Shown piece after piece: positions 16,301 through 24,214 of a DNA stretch of 42,720 nucleotides. The notes under the pieces are model-generated. The model ran no database searches and was not told the origin of the DNA. It saw only the letters and a list, made by a program, of their open reading frames with translations. Every line of letters begins with the position of its first letter. Positions within the stretch are counted from its first letter, which is position 1. The stretch covers positions 1 to 42,720 of IMG/VR virus record IMGVR_UViG_3300035168_000068; one strand, 5' to 3'. The position numbers were made by a program, and so were the translations under genes. The DNA comes from a virus.

Positions 16301-17768
16301 AAAAGGTTACCGTGTCGATTTCCCGGCGTCCGGTGACCAGTAACCGCTTTCCACGCCGATGCGCTTCCGCTCTCGATATGCAGCCGATGGCGGTTTCGGT
16401 TTTGGGGCGGTAGCCATAGCGCTGGATTCCGTCAAAATCCTCAACATATTCAGGCGCCAGCCTGCATTGGTCGGTAGGGTCATTGTACTGGATGATGGCG
16501 GCGGTATAGCGCACTTGCCGGGCGGTGCCGCTGTAAGTAAATCGCCCGCCTACGACATTAGCCGGTAAATACAGAGACGACACAAGTTTCGGGGCGTCCT
16601 GAGTCAAATAGACCGACGTTCCGTTCCATAGCGCCTGGGCGTCAAAGATCCCGGCCAGTTGCATGATCATATCGTGGGCGCTGACCTGCTCCATAAACTG
16701 AGCATCTATTGAATAACGGGGCTCATAGCCGCCGTTACCGTCAGGTACCAGCTCGTCGCAGCGTTTGGCGATTGTGTAAATCGACCATTTGTCTTGATAA
16801 GCTTGGGCAATATCGCCGCCCAATCCGGCGCCCGCTGTGGTTAATAGATGATATAAAAACCACGCAGGATTTCTGCACCAGCGCTTAACCAGTGTGCCGT
16901 TCCAATCTGCGCCGGTGTATGATCTTGCGACGGGGTCGTAAACGTCGGCGGTCGGCACTTGGATCAGCCAGCCCATCAGGTCATAACTGCGCACCGGCAC
17001 CGAGCTAAAGTAGCGAGTGTCGAACGTCAATCGGCAATACGCGATGTTTGGCCTGCGCAGTTTGGCGTAAGTCAAATTAACGATGCTATCCCATTTAAAC
17101 GCCGAATTTTCGTTACTTGCTGGGTCTGGCGATAACCGCGACAGCCGGACATCGTAACTGGTCGCAACGGGATTAATTGCACGAAGATTTACATGGAAGC
17201 TACGTTGGTAAGGCGACTCGGTTTTGTCGCGTATGGTGCCGCGTCCTTGCAGATCAATCACTGTCCAGATGCCGCCCGCTGGCCTGACTTCGATTTGCAG
17301 GCTGACGGTTACCGCGCTTTTGTCGCCGTTTGTCGGGTCTTGAGTCACTAAGCCGTTGAAGGTGACAATAACTCTGACCGCATCGGCAGCCGGATCGTTG
17401 ACGGTGTGGATAATCGGCGTGCTATTTGTAACGGTTACGCTAATTGATTCCGGCGAGCCAATGGTATCGTCAACGATGCCGGGGATGTAGGTTTGATCTT
17501 GCGTGCCCAGGCGATAATCGAACGTGACGCCCTGAAAGTTCATCGAACCGTCGGGCGCCATGATCGGCGTACCGTCAAGTTTTACGCACTTCAGCGGATT
17601 TACGCCATCCGCAAAGCCTTTGATCTCGCCAACACCCAACGCCTCGACTATCTCAAAAATAGCCTGGGAGCGAATAGAATCAGGTGCGGTAATAGGTGTA
17701 CGCGCTGCACTTCCGCCACCACCGCCGCCGCCTTTAGCGCCGCCAATTACAGCCAATTGCTGATTCAT
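13332..17768 (-). CDS. J: Tail tip / host-specificity protein, lambda gpJ-like (1478 aa)
   Basis: This large protein forms the tail tip that contacts the host receptor. The N-terminus has a glycine run (GGAKGGGGGGGSA) followed by RTPITAPDSIRSQAIFEIVE and GEIKGFADG, characteristic of gpJ/TipJ proteins. The central third has fibronectin-III-like beta repeats. The segment at about residues 1080-1130 (GDLSADQIKSGRLSATEVVT) matches the C-terminal joint of J proteins, and the last ~350 residues are receptor-specific and unlike anything I recognise. The ATG at 17768 is preferred over 17819 because it overlaps the preceding gene's TGA as ATGA and the glycine-rich gpJ start begins there. Confidence 0.93.
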   Translation of the reverse strand: MNQQLAVIGGAKGGGGGGGSAARTPITAPDSIRSQAIFEIVEALGVGEIKGFADGVNPLKCVKLDGTPIMAPDGSMNFQGVTFDYRLGTQDQTYIPGIVDDTIGSPESISVTVTNSTPIIHTVNDPAADAVRVIVTFNGLVTQDPTNGDKSAVTVSLQIEVRPAGGIWTVIDLQGRGTIRDKTESPYQRSFHVNLRAINPVATSYDVRLSRLSPDPASNENSAFKWDSIVNLTYAKLRRPNIAYCRLTFDTRYFSSVPVRSYDLMGWLIQVPTADVYDPVARSYTGADWNGTLVKRWCRNPAWFLYHLLTTAGAGLGGDIAQAYQDKWSIYTIAKRCDELVPDGNGGYEPRYSIDAQFMEQVSAHDMIMQLAGIFDAQALWNGTSVYLTQDAPKLVSSLYLPANVVGGRFTYSGTARQVRYTAAIIQYNDPTDQCRLAPEYVEDFDGIQRYGYRPKTETAIGCISRAEAHRRGKRLLVTGRREIDTVTFSTGLGGINDKPGDIIRVADPLRSGGKRMGGRISTGSTDSVVQLDAPAVLANGVGYRLAIIGNDGKVWDKAITNSAGTHSAITVSPAFSEAPEHELEWIVYDPLAIGKTFRVLGIVENEDSSNGFYTVSATQYDVSKFAEIDDIADLEPIPANPYIVNSVTPPSGLTVQEGVYTALEGLRRYMDISWTASNAPLLRGYHLTYRHNGATLFDQEVTGQSFRIMNPLAGTYEITLSAVTITGKYSSSISITHLLGEMYAVESVSVTGLALKAGGTAFSGRIAEFVWGTNALTVLGFSDTYASGAGGQSPWFRDYQVDVYTSSVIPVLLRTDFVTESAYAYTFEKNIEDGGPRRAVTVKVRARDYYGRYSIPAALTVSNPAPPELLVNNVDVYAGYKSLIINYLRPPDNDWVGVIVFLSTVSGFTPLPGSHIYIGSDVTITLPDLLENTPYFLRLATYDAFGGADDYTLGATEYTKTIVSVSTPDPAAIKASLQTALNDPAATPLVFEADTFAVKLNDTEVAPFIIGTHNGAPAILMDADVVVTGDLSADQIKSGRLSATEVVTIGNGNAVINGDGSFIVYDGDDTIANRDFAILTGGGLSFQRYRGGAYINYKSVQRVERDVAESGTTVILPGYWDSQPRLWVSPNGLGSYDAANSSSSQAWQIRADNLVETSPGSKRWKFDAVAELTYASSSGNNVVASNSGAVNGPVWYSSQSTLPNNTVSATVSVQFSSVRGNGVSTYGYLYRTVEWRVQGWDGLVWTDLTVKSRSLSAAEHGQSITDSVATNIPAGTTIIRVYFYAYDTNGSSYSLGGDVYDYAQNTVASNGASVEARIAGDGTYINPVTLTGAAYSPPSGWSIYAINYSVQWSHGNTALAGGSLVSSGVAYGNNGVNYVVDTLDSTTVTAGSASTGDVSTAAYVSTWWHARVDILAATGGFVGRMIINNPTAIIKLRQLQVNSSISANNFTFQGYAWNIAGSTAIATGSLNYIAIGD

Positions 17769-18343
17769 ACAGGGATATCCCGAACGTGAATTTGGCTGGA
17801 CAGCAAAATCGATCCACAATCCGGAAAATGTCCAGCAATGATCGGGTAGGGGTGTCCGGAGCGGGCGACATTGACGGGGCCGTTAGAAATAAAGGACGGC
17901 TTGCTTTCGTAGGTTTCGGTATCCCTGGCACTGACTGACTGTTTCTTTCCGGTGATCATGTTGGCCAAGGCGGAAACGGCTAGGGATATGCCGATATTGA
18001 TTACTACGGCGATAACTGTCGCTACAGTCGTACCAACAGTCACGCCAATAGCAGAAAATGCAGCTATAACCGCTGGCGCTGCAATCTCGCCGCAGGCTCT
18101 TGGTACAATGCACAGCACTTCATTTGCCCAAGGCGCAGACGTGTTTTCAAGCGTCACCTGTCTGGTTAAATCAGGGTTATTTTCATCGACTAAAATCGCT
18201 ATATACTCGCCCGCATCGGCAGCCTTCAAAAATCCTGGGCGATTTGCTTCGATAGCCCGTAGCGCTTCGTTGGGCGTTTTTACATCCAGGTCCCATTCAG
18301 CCTTGAATGCCTGCAAGTCGCCGAACAATCTAATTTTTTTCAT
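17765..18343 (-). CDS. I: Tail assembly protein, lambda gpI-like (192 aa)
   Basis: It begins with a ubiquitin-like region, MKKIRLFGDLQAFKAEWDL, then a hydrophobic, glycine/alanine-rich stretch at about residues 85-130 (AAPAVIAAFSAIGVTVGTTV), and ends with SGHPYPIIAGHF. This order is that of lambda gpI family proteins, which help assemble the tail tip before J. Its start lies inside the gpK-like gene and its stop overlaps the J start. Confidence 0.87.
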   Translation of the reverse strand: MKKIRLFGDLQAFKAEWDLDVKTPNEALRAIEANRPGFLKAADAGEYIAILVDENNPDLTRQVTLENTSAPWANEVLCIVPRACGEIAAPAVIAAFSAIGVTVGTTVATVIAVVINIGISLAVSALANMITGKKQSVSARDTETYESKPSFISNGPVNVARSGHPYPIIAGHFPDCGSILLSSQIHVRDIPV

Positions 18344-19052
18344 TGCTGTACCTCAGATAACAATGGGTGTTTTGCCGCCAATATTGCCCATACATTTCCA
18401 GTCTGGACGGAGCTGACGGACTGGGGTGATGCAATATGCGGCTATCGCCCCTATAAATAGCAGCGTGATTCGGGCACGGCCCGCCGCCGGTTGTCATGAT
18501 GACTAAATCGTTAGGCTTCAGGTCAGCAACCACTTCAAACTCTTGCGCTAAAAATCCGTTAACAAAATCATGCTGGTTTGCTTTATCAAGCCACCAGTTC
18601 CATTGCTTGCGCTCGCCGTCGTTGATGACAATGCCCAGCTCATGCCGGTAATAATCGGATACCAAGCTCAGGCAATCCATCACGCCGTAAACGAATGATC
18701 GACCCTCGTAAGGCGCAGGCAGGATGCCTTGCGGCGTGTAAGTGAAAATTTCCTCGGACGGGTAGCCGACAATCATAAACGGCACGTTGCAGCGCTCGGC
18801 ACTGGCGATGTCGGCCGCTGATGGTTCAGGAGAACGGTTGGGGTGGCTATGATAAATAGCGGCGATATGGTCCGCATGCACGGCATATAGCATCGGGTCT
18901 ATTAAAAATGAGTGCTCGGGGTCATGCGATAGGTTTGCGCACTCCAGCACTTGATAGCCGTAGCCGGTTTTAAAGATCAGCCCGCAGGCTTCTTGCGGAA
19001 ATGCTCGGGCCGCATGATCAATAATCAGCTGCAAATTAACATCAGCAATCAC
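18330..19052 (-). CDS. K: Tail tip assembly protein, lambda gpK-like: JAMM plus NlpC/P60 (240 aa)
   Basis: Two peptidase-like domains are visible. Residues 1-100 carry the JAMM/MPN metal motif HSHPNRSPEPSAAD. Residues 115-235 form an NlpC/P60 domain with the cysteine in MDCLSLV and the histidine in NHAAIY. Such proteins trim tail-tip components or cut peptidoglycan during DNA entry. The location between the L-like and I-like genes is the lambda order. Confidence 0.92.
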   Translation of the reverse strand: MIADVNLQLIIDHAARAFPQEACGLIFKTGYGYQVLECANLSHDPEHSFLIDPMLYAVHADHIAAIYHSHPNRSPEPSAADIASAERCNVPFMIVGYPSEEIFTYTPQGILPAPYEGRSFVYGVMDCLSLVSDYYRHELGIVINDGERKQWNWWLDKANQHDFVNGFLAQEFEVVADLKPNDLVIMTTGGGPCPNHAAIYRGDSRILHHPSPSAPSRLEMYGQYWRQNTHCYLRYSNEKN

Positions 19053-19795
19053 ATGCTACTCCTTCCCAGTCCGGGGTTGCCGCCGTAATCTAGCGGCTCG
19101 GTTGCGCCAAAGCGCAATTTACAATCGGATAAACGCTTGCCGCACACGTCAAGCTCTGCACTAAGAACCGGTGTACCGAATCGGTCATACCACCTAGCAG
19201 GATTTGTACCGGGCCACGAGCAGCCGGAGCCGCCTAATGTTGATTTATAACGGTGCGGGCAGCCGCTGGACATCGCCAGCAGTCCCGGCAATTGTTTATC
19301 CAGAAAGTCGAGAGGGCTGGCCAACTCGAATTTAACCAGCTCGTTGGATTCTTCGGCCCGGCGCTCAATTAAGTAATATTCATCCCTATATTCGGCGATG
19401 TCGGCCAGTACATAGCTGGACAGCGTGCGCCGACGGCGAACCGTGGCACCGACTAAATCCTGGTACTGCTGGCAAAGATCGGTAACAAAATGCGCCAGAT
19501 TACCTATTTCTGCTATGGGGCGAGCTGACGATCCGTTGCCGCGCTGTTCAAGCCCGGATACTTTGATGTACCACGGCGTGTAAGTGTTGCCCTGGTAAAC
19601 AATCGGCGTGCTGTCTGTGTCGGCGCCGGCATAAAAATAGTACACCTCGCCAACACCGATAGAGTTCAGATCGAGGCTATATAGATCCATCAATGCTGAA
19701 GGGGCAAGTTTGTGAATATCGGCATTGAGCGGAGATAGGTCGCCGATGGCATAGCCAGCCGTCCAGTACCCTGGCGTTACATATAGCATGCTCAT
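19049..19795 (-). CDS. L: Minor tail protein, lambda gpL-like (248 aa)
   Basis: The protein shows the L-family ending with four cysteines: CPHRYKS, GSGCSW, LDVCGKRLSDCKLRFG. In lambda gpL these hold an iron-sulfur cluster. The N-terminal part (Ser/Leu-rich, LYSLDLNSIG and YYFYAG) matches the family. It forms part of the tail-tip baseplate. Coupled by four-base overlaps to both neighbours. Confidence 0.88.
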   Translation of the reverse strand: MSMLYVTPGYWTAGYAIGDLSPLNADIHKLAPSALMDLYSLDLNSIGVGEVYYFYAGADTDSTPIVYQGNTYTPWYIKVSGLEQRGNGSSARPIAEIGNLAHFVTDLCQQYQDLVGATVRRRRTLSSYVLADIAEYRDEYYLIERRAEESNELVKFELASPLDFLDKQLPGLLAMSSGCPHRYKSTLGGSGCSWPGTNPARWYDRFGTPVLSAELDVCGKRLSDCKLRFGATEPLDYGGNPGLGRSSM

Positions 19796-20130
19796 GGCTC
19801 GAATACCTGATATACAGATGCGCTCAAGCGGTGATGGTTATCGCTCACCGGTGTTGGGTCCCATTTGTCGCAGACGTATTTTTTGGGTGACAAGGCATAA
19901 GGCGACTGCCAACTGAATGCCGTTACACCACCCAGGCCGTCGAAGAAATCCAGCAGAGTAGCTATTTCGGCGGCGGTCAGTTCATCCCAACTTAGGCTCC
20001 ATTTATCCGGATTGTTATTGAGTCCGTCAGCTGCGCGCTGTTCGTAGCCATCGCCAAAGCCGACTTTGCGCACCTTCGGTTGCTTGCTGAGATTGGATGA
20101 ATAATCGGGCTGAATTGGTAACTCGGCCAT
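19792..20130 (-). CDS. M: Minor tail protein, lambda gpM-like (112 aa)
   Basis: Short beta-rich protein with VRKVGFGDGYEQRAADGLNN near the N-terminus, then ELTAAEIATLLDFFDGLGG and AFSWQSP, typical of the gpM/distal-tail family. It joins the tail tip to the tube end. Stop and start overlap the neighbouring tail genes. Confidence 0.87.
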   Translation of the reverse strand: MAELPIQPDYSSNLSKQPKVRKVGFGDGYEQRAADGLNNNPDKWSLSWDELTAAEIATLLDFFDGLGGVTAFSWQSPYALSPKKYVCDKWDPTPVSDNHHRLSASVYQVFEP

Positions 20131-20765
20131 TACACTTCCTCTACGGACAAGCCGGACAGGGTATAAACAGCGTCATCATCGGCGACGTTGTAAAAATTGA
20201 AGGTGCGGCCGAAATCGCCGGTAAATCTAACCCGTACATCGAATTCAAAGCTGGCTCGCAATATTTCGCCGTTGGCTGGGGCAGTAGTAAAGGTGACAAT
20301 GCCGGTAGCAGTGTTGACCGCCCAGCCTCCGGTTTGCAGTACGTTGTTAATGTAAACCTTAACTGTGCTGCTTACAGGTTTGGTAATGATCCGGTCTTGG
20401 CTATCGCCGCCGGGCTGATAGCGTTTAATGAGCTGGAATTGAGTGAGTACGCCGTTGCCTGTGCCACTGTCTAATAGACCCTGGTCGTTTGTACCGTTGT
20501 AAGTAGTGGCAAAATCGCCCCAATCTTTCAGCCGGAAGCGTTGCACGCCGCCACGCCGCGCACGCCAGAAGGCTTGCAGGTAGTCCAGTTCGGCTCTCAA
20601 TACTTTACGGTTGCCCACTTGCCATTTGCCCTTGATGCTGTACTGAGCGACATTGTCGATTGCGCCGGCGCTGAGTGCTGGCAGGCGATTCCCGCGCACG
20701 CTGTGCGTGCCGGTCGATTGATAATCGAAGTTAAGTTCAAGGCGGTCCTCGCTGTCGTGCAGCAT
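20130..20765 (-). CDS. DUF2460/TIGR02217 tail protein (211 aa)
   Basis: Residues 15-70 contain GTHSVRGNRLPALSAGAIDN and ELDYLQAFWRARRGGVQRFR, and the end contains RASFEFDVRVRFTGD: the DUF2460 signature of distal-tail-like proteins found between the tape measure and tail-tip genes of siphoviruses and gene transfer agents. Normal family length is about 210 aa. This gene is not part of the lambda set, so the tail module has an extra distal component. Confidence 0.85.
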   Translation of the reverse strand: MLHDSEDRLELNFDYQSTGTHSVRGNRLPALSAGAIDNVAQYSIKGKWQVGNRKVLRAELDYLQAFWRARRGGVQRFRLKDWGDFATTYNGTNDQGLLDSGTGNGVLTQFQLIKRYQPGGDSQDRIITKPVSSTVKVYINNVLQTGGWAVNTATGIVTFTTAPANGEILRASFEFDVRVRFTGDFGRTFNFYNVADDDAVYTLSGLSVEEV

Positions 20766-20768
20766 CGC

Positions 20769-23369
20769 TTAGCCCCCTTGTGCCAGCAGGCCGCCAGGGC
20801 GTTTTTCGGTAACAATGACCTGGCGCACTGTGGCATCAATCAGAGCGCCCAACTTGTTTCCCTTATCCGTATCGGCTGGGTTATCGGCGCTGACATTAAC
20901 ATTGGTAGTAATGGATATGCCGCTATCGTTGCTGCCGGAAGTCAGGTTTTTTCGGTGACGCGGGTCGCTTTGAGTTAATACTTCTTCGCCTTTTAGCAGC
21001 ACAGTTGGCGTTTCGTCGGGCTTTAAACCGGCAATGCCGCCGGAATGGTAGCGGGTAGCTGAACTAAATATCGCAGGATCTGCAACTATGCGCCCACCGC
21101 CTTGCCCAATAATTCCGCCGCTATGCTTAGTCCAAAAGCTGGAACTGTTCATCGTATCGACAAATGACGCGCTATTGCCGCCGGCAACCGATGCGGAAGC
21201 CCCGCTATCGAACGCCCCGCCGACAGCACCGGCAACCCCGGAAAACAAGGCACTGAGCAAGCCGCCTGTAGCATTGTCTTTGCCGTAGTTCTTGCCAAGC
21301 AGCGTTTCAAAGATTTGCGCTGAGGCCGCTTCGGCAACCATGCGCTGGAGAATCTTGGCAAAGTTAGCTCCCATGCCTTCAATTCCATTCTGGAATGGAT
21401 CAAATAATAAATCAGCAAAGGCAGACTGCATGTTATGCGCGGCCTGTACGCTGAATTCAGATAGGCTGCTTGTGCCTTGTTTGGCAGGATCGATGAAGTA
21501 ATCGTTGTAAGCCTTGCCCAACTTGTCGGCTTCGGCCTTGAACTGTTCAGGCGTAATCAAGCCTTGATCAAGTTGTTCACGGGTTTTAGCCAGAGCATCA
21601 TTAAAGCCGCCTTGCACGTCGCCAAACTGTATTAAATCGGCGTTAGCTTTGCGCTGATCATAAGCGGCATTGGCATCTTTAACCAACTGGTCCCACATTG
21701 CTTGCTGGCGCTGCTGAGCGGTTGTTTCCTTATCTAAAGCCCGTACTTTTGACTCAATCGCCGCCCGCTCATCATCGGTGGCTTTAGCCGATAGGCTGCG
21801 CACTTTGGTTTGTATGGCTCGCTCGTTGTCAGACAGCTTTAAAGCGGCCAGCTCAAAGTTAAGCTGATCGATGTTTTTGGTGACGGCTTCGCGCTCGTTT
21901 TGGTAAGCTTTGGCTGCGGATTCGGCAGCTGATTTCGCTTTTTTTGCGCCTTCTTCTTTAGCGTCCCGTACTTTTGTCTCATCGGCAATTACAGTTTCTG
22001 CATACCAGTCTTCGGTATCAGCCAGACCTTTTTTAGCTTCGGCAGTTTGTCTGTCTGCCTTTTCTTGTTGGTCTTGGCGTTCCAGAGCGGCTTTATTTGC
22101 TGCGTTTTTCTTGTTGATTGCCTCGATTTCAGCGGTTAATACCGCTATCCTATCCGGCTGAGCGGGCGTAGTGGCTCCACGACGACGGCGTATTTCATCC
22201 TGACTTGTAGTAGGGGCGCCAGATATGAATCTTGGGGCATCTTTACTGGATGCGGCTTTTAGCATCTCCAGCTCGGTTATTTTGTCTTGCAGGCTTGGGC
22301 CGTTGACGAGCTGGCGAATATCATTAGCTAAGCCTCTCAGCATTGGCGTCAGCGCATCGCTGATAGGCTCTTCCAGGATTTTAACCAGTTCGGTGTAGGC
22401 ATTGCCAACGTCGGTATAGGTGGCGTGGATGTTTTGACCTAGACGCTCTGATGCCCCTTTAGATTCTTCCAGAGCCTTAATAAAGTGCTCACGAAACATC
22501 GCAGTGGTATAAGCGCCGGTTTCTGATAGCGCCTTTAGCTCGCCCTTTGTGTAGCCTGATGCCTTAGCGATACTTTCCAGCAATCCCGGCATGGGATCGG
22601 TGGCTTGGCGCATTTCATCCCACTGGACATTTGCATTGCCTAGCTGTTGAATGACCCCGCGCATCGATAACGCCAGATCGGCGTTACTGACGCCCAACTC
22701 TGATGCTTTATCGGCTAATCCCTCCAGTATCGACCGGGCCTCCTTCTGGGTAATGATGCCGGATTTTTGTAGCGCCAAAAGCCGTATATAGGAGTCGGAC
22801 AAGGCCAGGTACTGCTTATGCATCCGGTCGGCGGTATCGGTCAAGTATTGCTCGGTTTCTGCATACTTTTCCGCTGTCACGGTTAAGGATTTCAGGCGGG
22901 TTTCGTTATCCTGCAAGTCGGCGGCTTTTTCGACTACCGCTTTGCCGCCTTCCAATAACTTATAGACTGCAACTAATCCAAGCAGTTGCGACTTTAACCC
23001 AGCAATCGCCGCACCAGTAGCTCCTACGGATTCGGGAGCCCCTGAAAAAGCAGAACTCAGCGATCCTCTAAGATTAACCTGTTCTGTTGCCAGCCCTCGC
23101 AATGCAGCAGCAAGACCAAGCTCGGCGGACGCGGTACGTTCAATTTCAGCGCGTGCCGCTGCCGAAGCGCGAGCTGTCGCGGCCATGGTTTCAGCCATCT
23201 TAGTGCTGGGGCTGGACATTGCCAGCGTCATCGCATGGATCTGACCGGTGGCGCTCTGCGCCGCACTGCCAACATGGCTGACGCCGCCGGACACTTGATT
23301 TAAATCGCCTAATACCCGCCCTAGATCGGTCCTGATCTTAATCAGCAATTCAGTATTGTTATTAGCCAT
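20769..23369 (-). CDS. Tail tape measure protein (866 aa)
   Basis: It sets tail length and is threaded inside the tube. The N-terminal coiled-coil part leads into the tape-measure domain (DNETRLKSLTVTAEKY, ALSDSYIRLLALQKSGIITQ, GVIQQLGNANVQWDEMRQ). A long charged coiled coil follows at about 400-560 (KNAANKAALERQDQQEKADR), then a glycine/serine-rich region (FSGVAGAVGGAFDSGASAS), and the end is typical of tape measures (KRPGGLLAQGG). The length predicts a tail of roughly 130 nm by the usual 0.15 nm per residue. Confidence 0.93.
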   Translation of the reverse strand: MANNNTELLIKIRTDLGRVLGDLNQVSGGVSHVGSAAQSATGQIHAMTLAMSSPSTKMAETMAATARASAAARAEIERTASAELGLAAALRGLATEQVNLRGSLSSAFSGAPESVGATGAAIAGLKSQLLGLVAVYKLLEGGKAVVEKAADLQDNETRLKSLTVTAEKYAETEQYLTDTADRMHKQYLALSDSYIRLLALQKSGIITQKEARSILEGLADKASELGVSNADLALSMRGVIQQLGNANVQWDEMRQATDPMPGLLESIAKASGYTKGELKALSETGAYTTAMFREHFIKALEESKGASERLGQNIHATYTDVGNAYTELVKILEEPISDALTPMLRGLANDIRQLVNGPSLQDKITELEMLKAASSKDAPRFISGAPTTSQDEIRRRRGATTPAQPDRIAVLTAEIEAINKKNAANKAALERQDQQEKADRQTAEAKKGLADTEDWYAETVIADETKVRDAKEEGAKKAKSAAESAAKAYQNEREAVTKNIDQLNFELAALKLSDNERAIQTKVRSLSAKATDDERAAIESKVRALDKETTAQQRQQAMWDQLVKDANAAYDQRKANADLIQFGDVQGGFNDALAKTREQLDQGLITPEQFKAEADKLGKAYNDYFIDPAKQGTSSLSEFSVQAAHNMQSAFADLLFDPFQNGIEGMGANFAKILQRMVAEAASAQIFETLLGKNYGKDNATGGLLSALFSGVAGAVGGAFDSGASASVAGGNSASFVDTMNSSSFWTKHSGGIIGQGGGRIVADPAIFSSATRYHSGGIAGLKPDETPTVLLKGEEVLTQSDPRHRKNLTSGSNDSGISITTNVNVSADNPADTDKGNKLGALIDATVRQVIVTEKRPGGLLAQGG

Positions 23370-23720
23370 TTATGCTCTCAACTCGCGCAATACTTTGGAT
23401 AGGTCTTTAGCGCCCATGCCCAGTGCAACGGCCTGGATCATGTCGGCGTGTTTATGGCGTTGCTGGCGACGAAGTACGCCGGCAAAGTGCTGTATTTGCC
23501 GCCAGGTTAGTTTTTTTCCGATAACCTGCGGACTACTGCCGAACCCTGCCGACATCAGCAACAAAAACAATTCGGCTAACTCTCGACCGGTGGCTGATTC
23601 AGCACGATGGTGCCGAACTGTTTTGCAAAGGCCACCCGTCGCAACAAAAAAGGGCCGTTGATCTCCCAGAACGTCATTGACAGCAAGGTGCCGTCGGCGT
23701 CGCTTAGTTCTGCGACCCAC
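23370..23720 (-). CDS. GT frameshift partner (T-like tail assembly ORF, -1 frame)
   Basis: This open frame overlaps the G-like gene and lies in its -1 frame. Its N-terminal part up to about residue 28 is a shadow of G. The useful part is GRELAELFLLLMSAGF, SSPQVIGKKLTWRQIQHFAG and VALGMGAKDLSKVLREL, which looks like a T-type tail chaperone domain. It has no start signal of its own and is probably made only as a G-T fusion of 202 residues by slippage at 23645-23654. It ends directly before the tape measure, as in lambda. Confidence 0.78.
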   Translation of the reverse strand: MGRRTKRRRRHLAVNDVLGDQRPFFVATGGLCKTVRHHRAESATGRELAELFLLLMSAGFGSSPQVIGKKLTWRQIQHFAGVLRRQQRHKHADMIQAVALGMGAKDLSKVLRELRA

Positions 23721-23977
23721 TCATGCGTTCTCTCGATAGACATGGCTAACAGCGCTATCCAAACATGAGAGTTATCACCAATAACACGATCCAGCGCTGG
23801 CAAGCCCATGGCGGACTCGTCCTGAATCAGGCGCAGCAGATCTGCCAACAACGGCTGGGCAATGGCGGCAACTTTCAGGCCTTCCAGGTACTTGAACTCA
23901 TGGACGGTGAGTTTTTCACCGCCGATAGTCAGAGTTTTATCCGGAAACAGGATTTCAGATTCGTTTGTGTTGGTCAT
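23576..23977 (-). CDS. G: Tail assembly chaperone, lambda gpG-like (133 aa)
   Basis: The protein binds and keeps the tape measure soluble during tail assembly. LTIGGEKLTVHEFKYLEGLK near the N-terminus and WIALLAMSIERTHEWVAELSDADG further on match gpG/DUF6631-type chaperones. The position directly upstream of the tape measure, with a second frame continuing from its 3' third, is the classic G/GT layout. The start overlaps the stop of the preceding gene as ATGA. Confidence 0.82.
   Translation of the reverse strand: MTNTNESEILFPDKTLTIGGEKLTVHEFKYLEGLKVAAIAQPLLADLLRLIQDESAMGLPALDRVIGDNSHVWIALLAMSIERTHEWVAELSDADGTLLSMTFWEINGPFLLRRVAFAKQFGTIVLNQPPVES
23645..23654 (-). promoter_or_regulatory. Programmed -1 frameshift site (CCCTTTTTTG)
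   Basis: On the coding strand the G frame reads CCT TTT TTG through CCCTTTTTTG. Both C-CCT-TTT and T-TTT-TTG fit the X-XXY-YYZ slippery rule, so tRNAs can re-pair after a one-base slip back. The -1 frame is open from here to 23370. Arithmetic fits exactly: 608 nt plus the re-read base equals 203 codons. A stimulating hairpin was not identified. Confidence 0.7.
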
Positions 23978-24150
23978 TCGACTTTACCGTGCGTGCGCAG
24001 CCATTCATGTTGGCTTTGGGTAACCTTGATGCTCTCGCCGGGCTTTTTAAGTTCGCCGGAGTGTTCATGCTCGGCTATTAGCACCACATCAACTTTTTCA
24101 ATAGCCGGTTCTGTTTGTTCTGATTTTTGGGTTTTTACTGGTTTGTCCAT
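23974..24150 (-). CDS. DUF7210-like small protein (58 aa)
   Basis: It starts MDKPVKTQKSEQ and contains AEHEHSGELKKPGESIKVTQ, then QHEWLRTHGKVE. This is the small phage domain 'H-x-H-x-G-x-x-x-x-P-G-x-x-I-x-V-...-WL', often found among head-tail genes. It lies between the major tail protein and the G-like gene; its TGA overlaps the G start. Role unknown. The 64 bp upstream contain a short hairpin and a T run on the minus strand that could weakly attenuate transcription after the major tail protein gene. Confidence 0.68.
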   Translation of the reverse strand: MDKPVKTQKSEQTEPAIEKVDVVLIAEHEHSGELKKPGESIKVTQSQHEWLRTHGKVE

Positions 24151-24214
24151 AATGCTCTCGCTAAAAAAGTGCGGGGGCTTCGCTTACGCTAGACACCCTA
24201 TTGGGTTTGTAAGA

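Noticed and set aside
23720-23720. Independent start of the T-like frame at 23720
   Set aside because: The first part of this frame is a basic shadow of G without a ribosome-binding site; the -1 slip explains the frame better.
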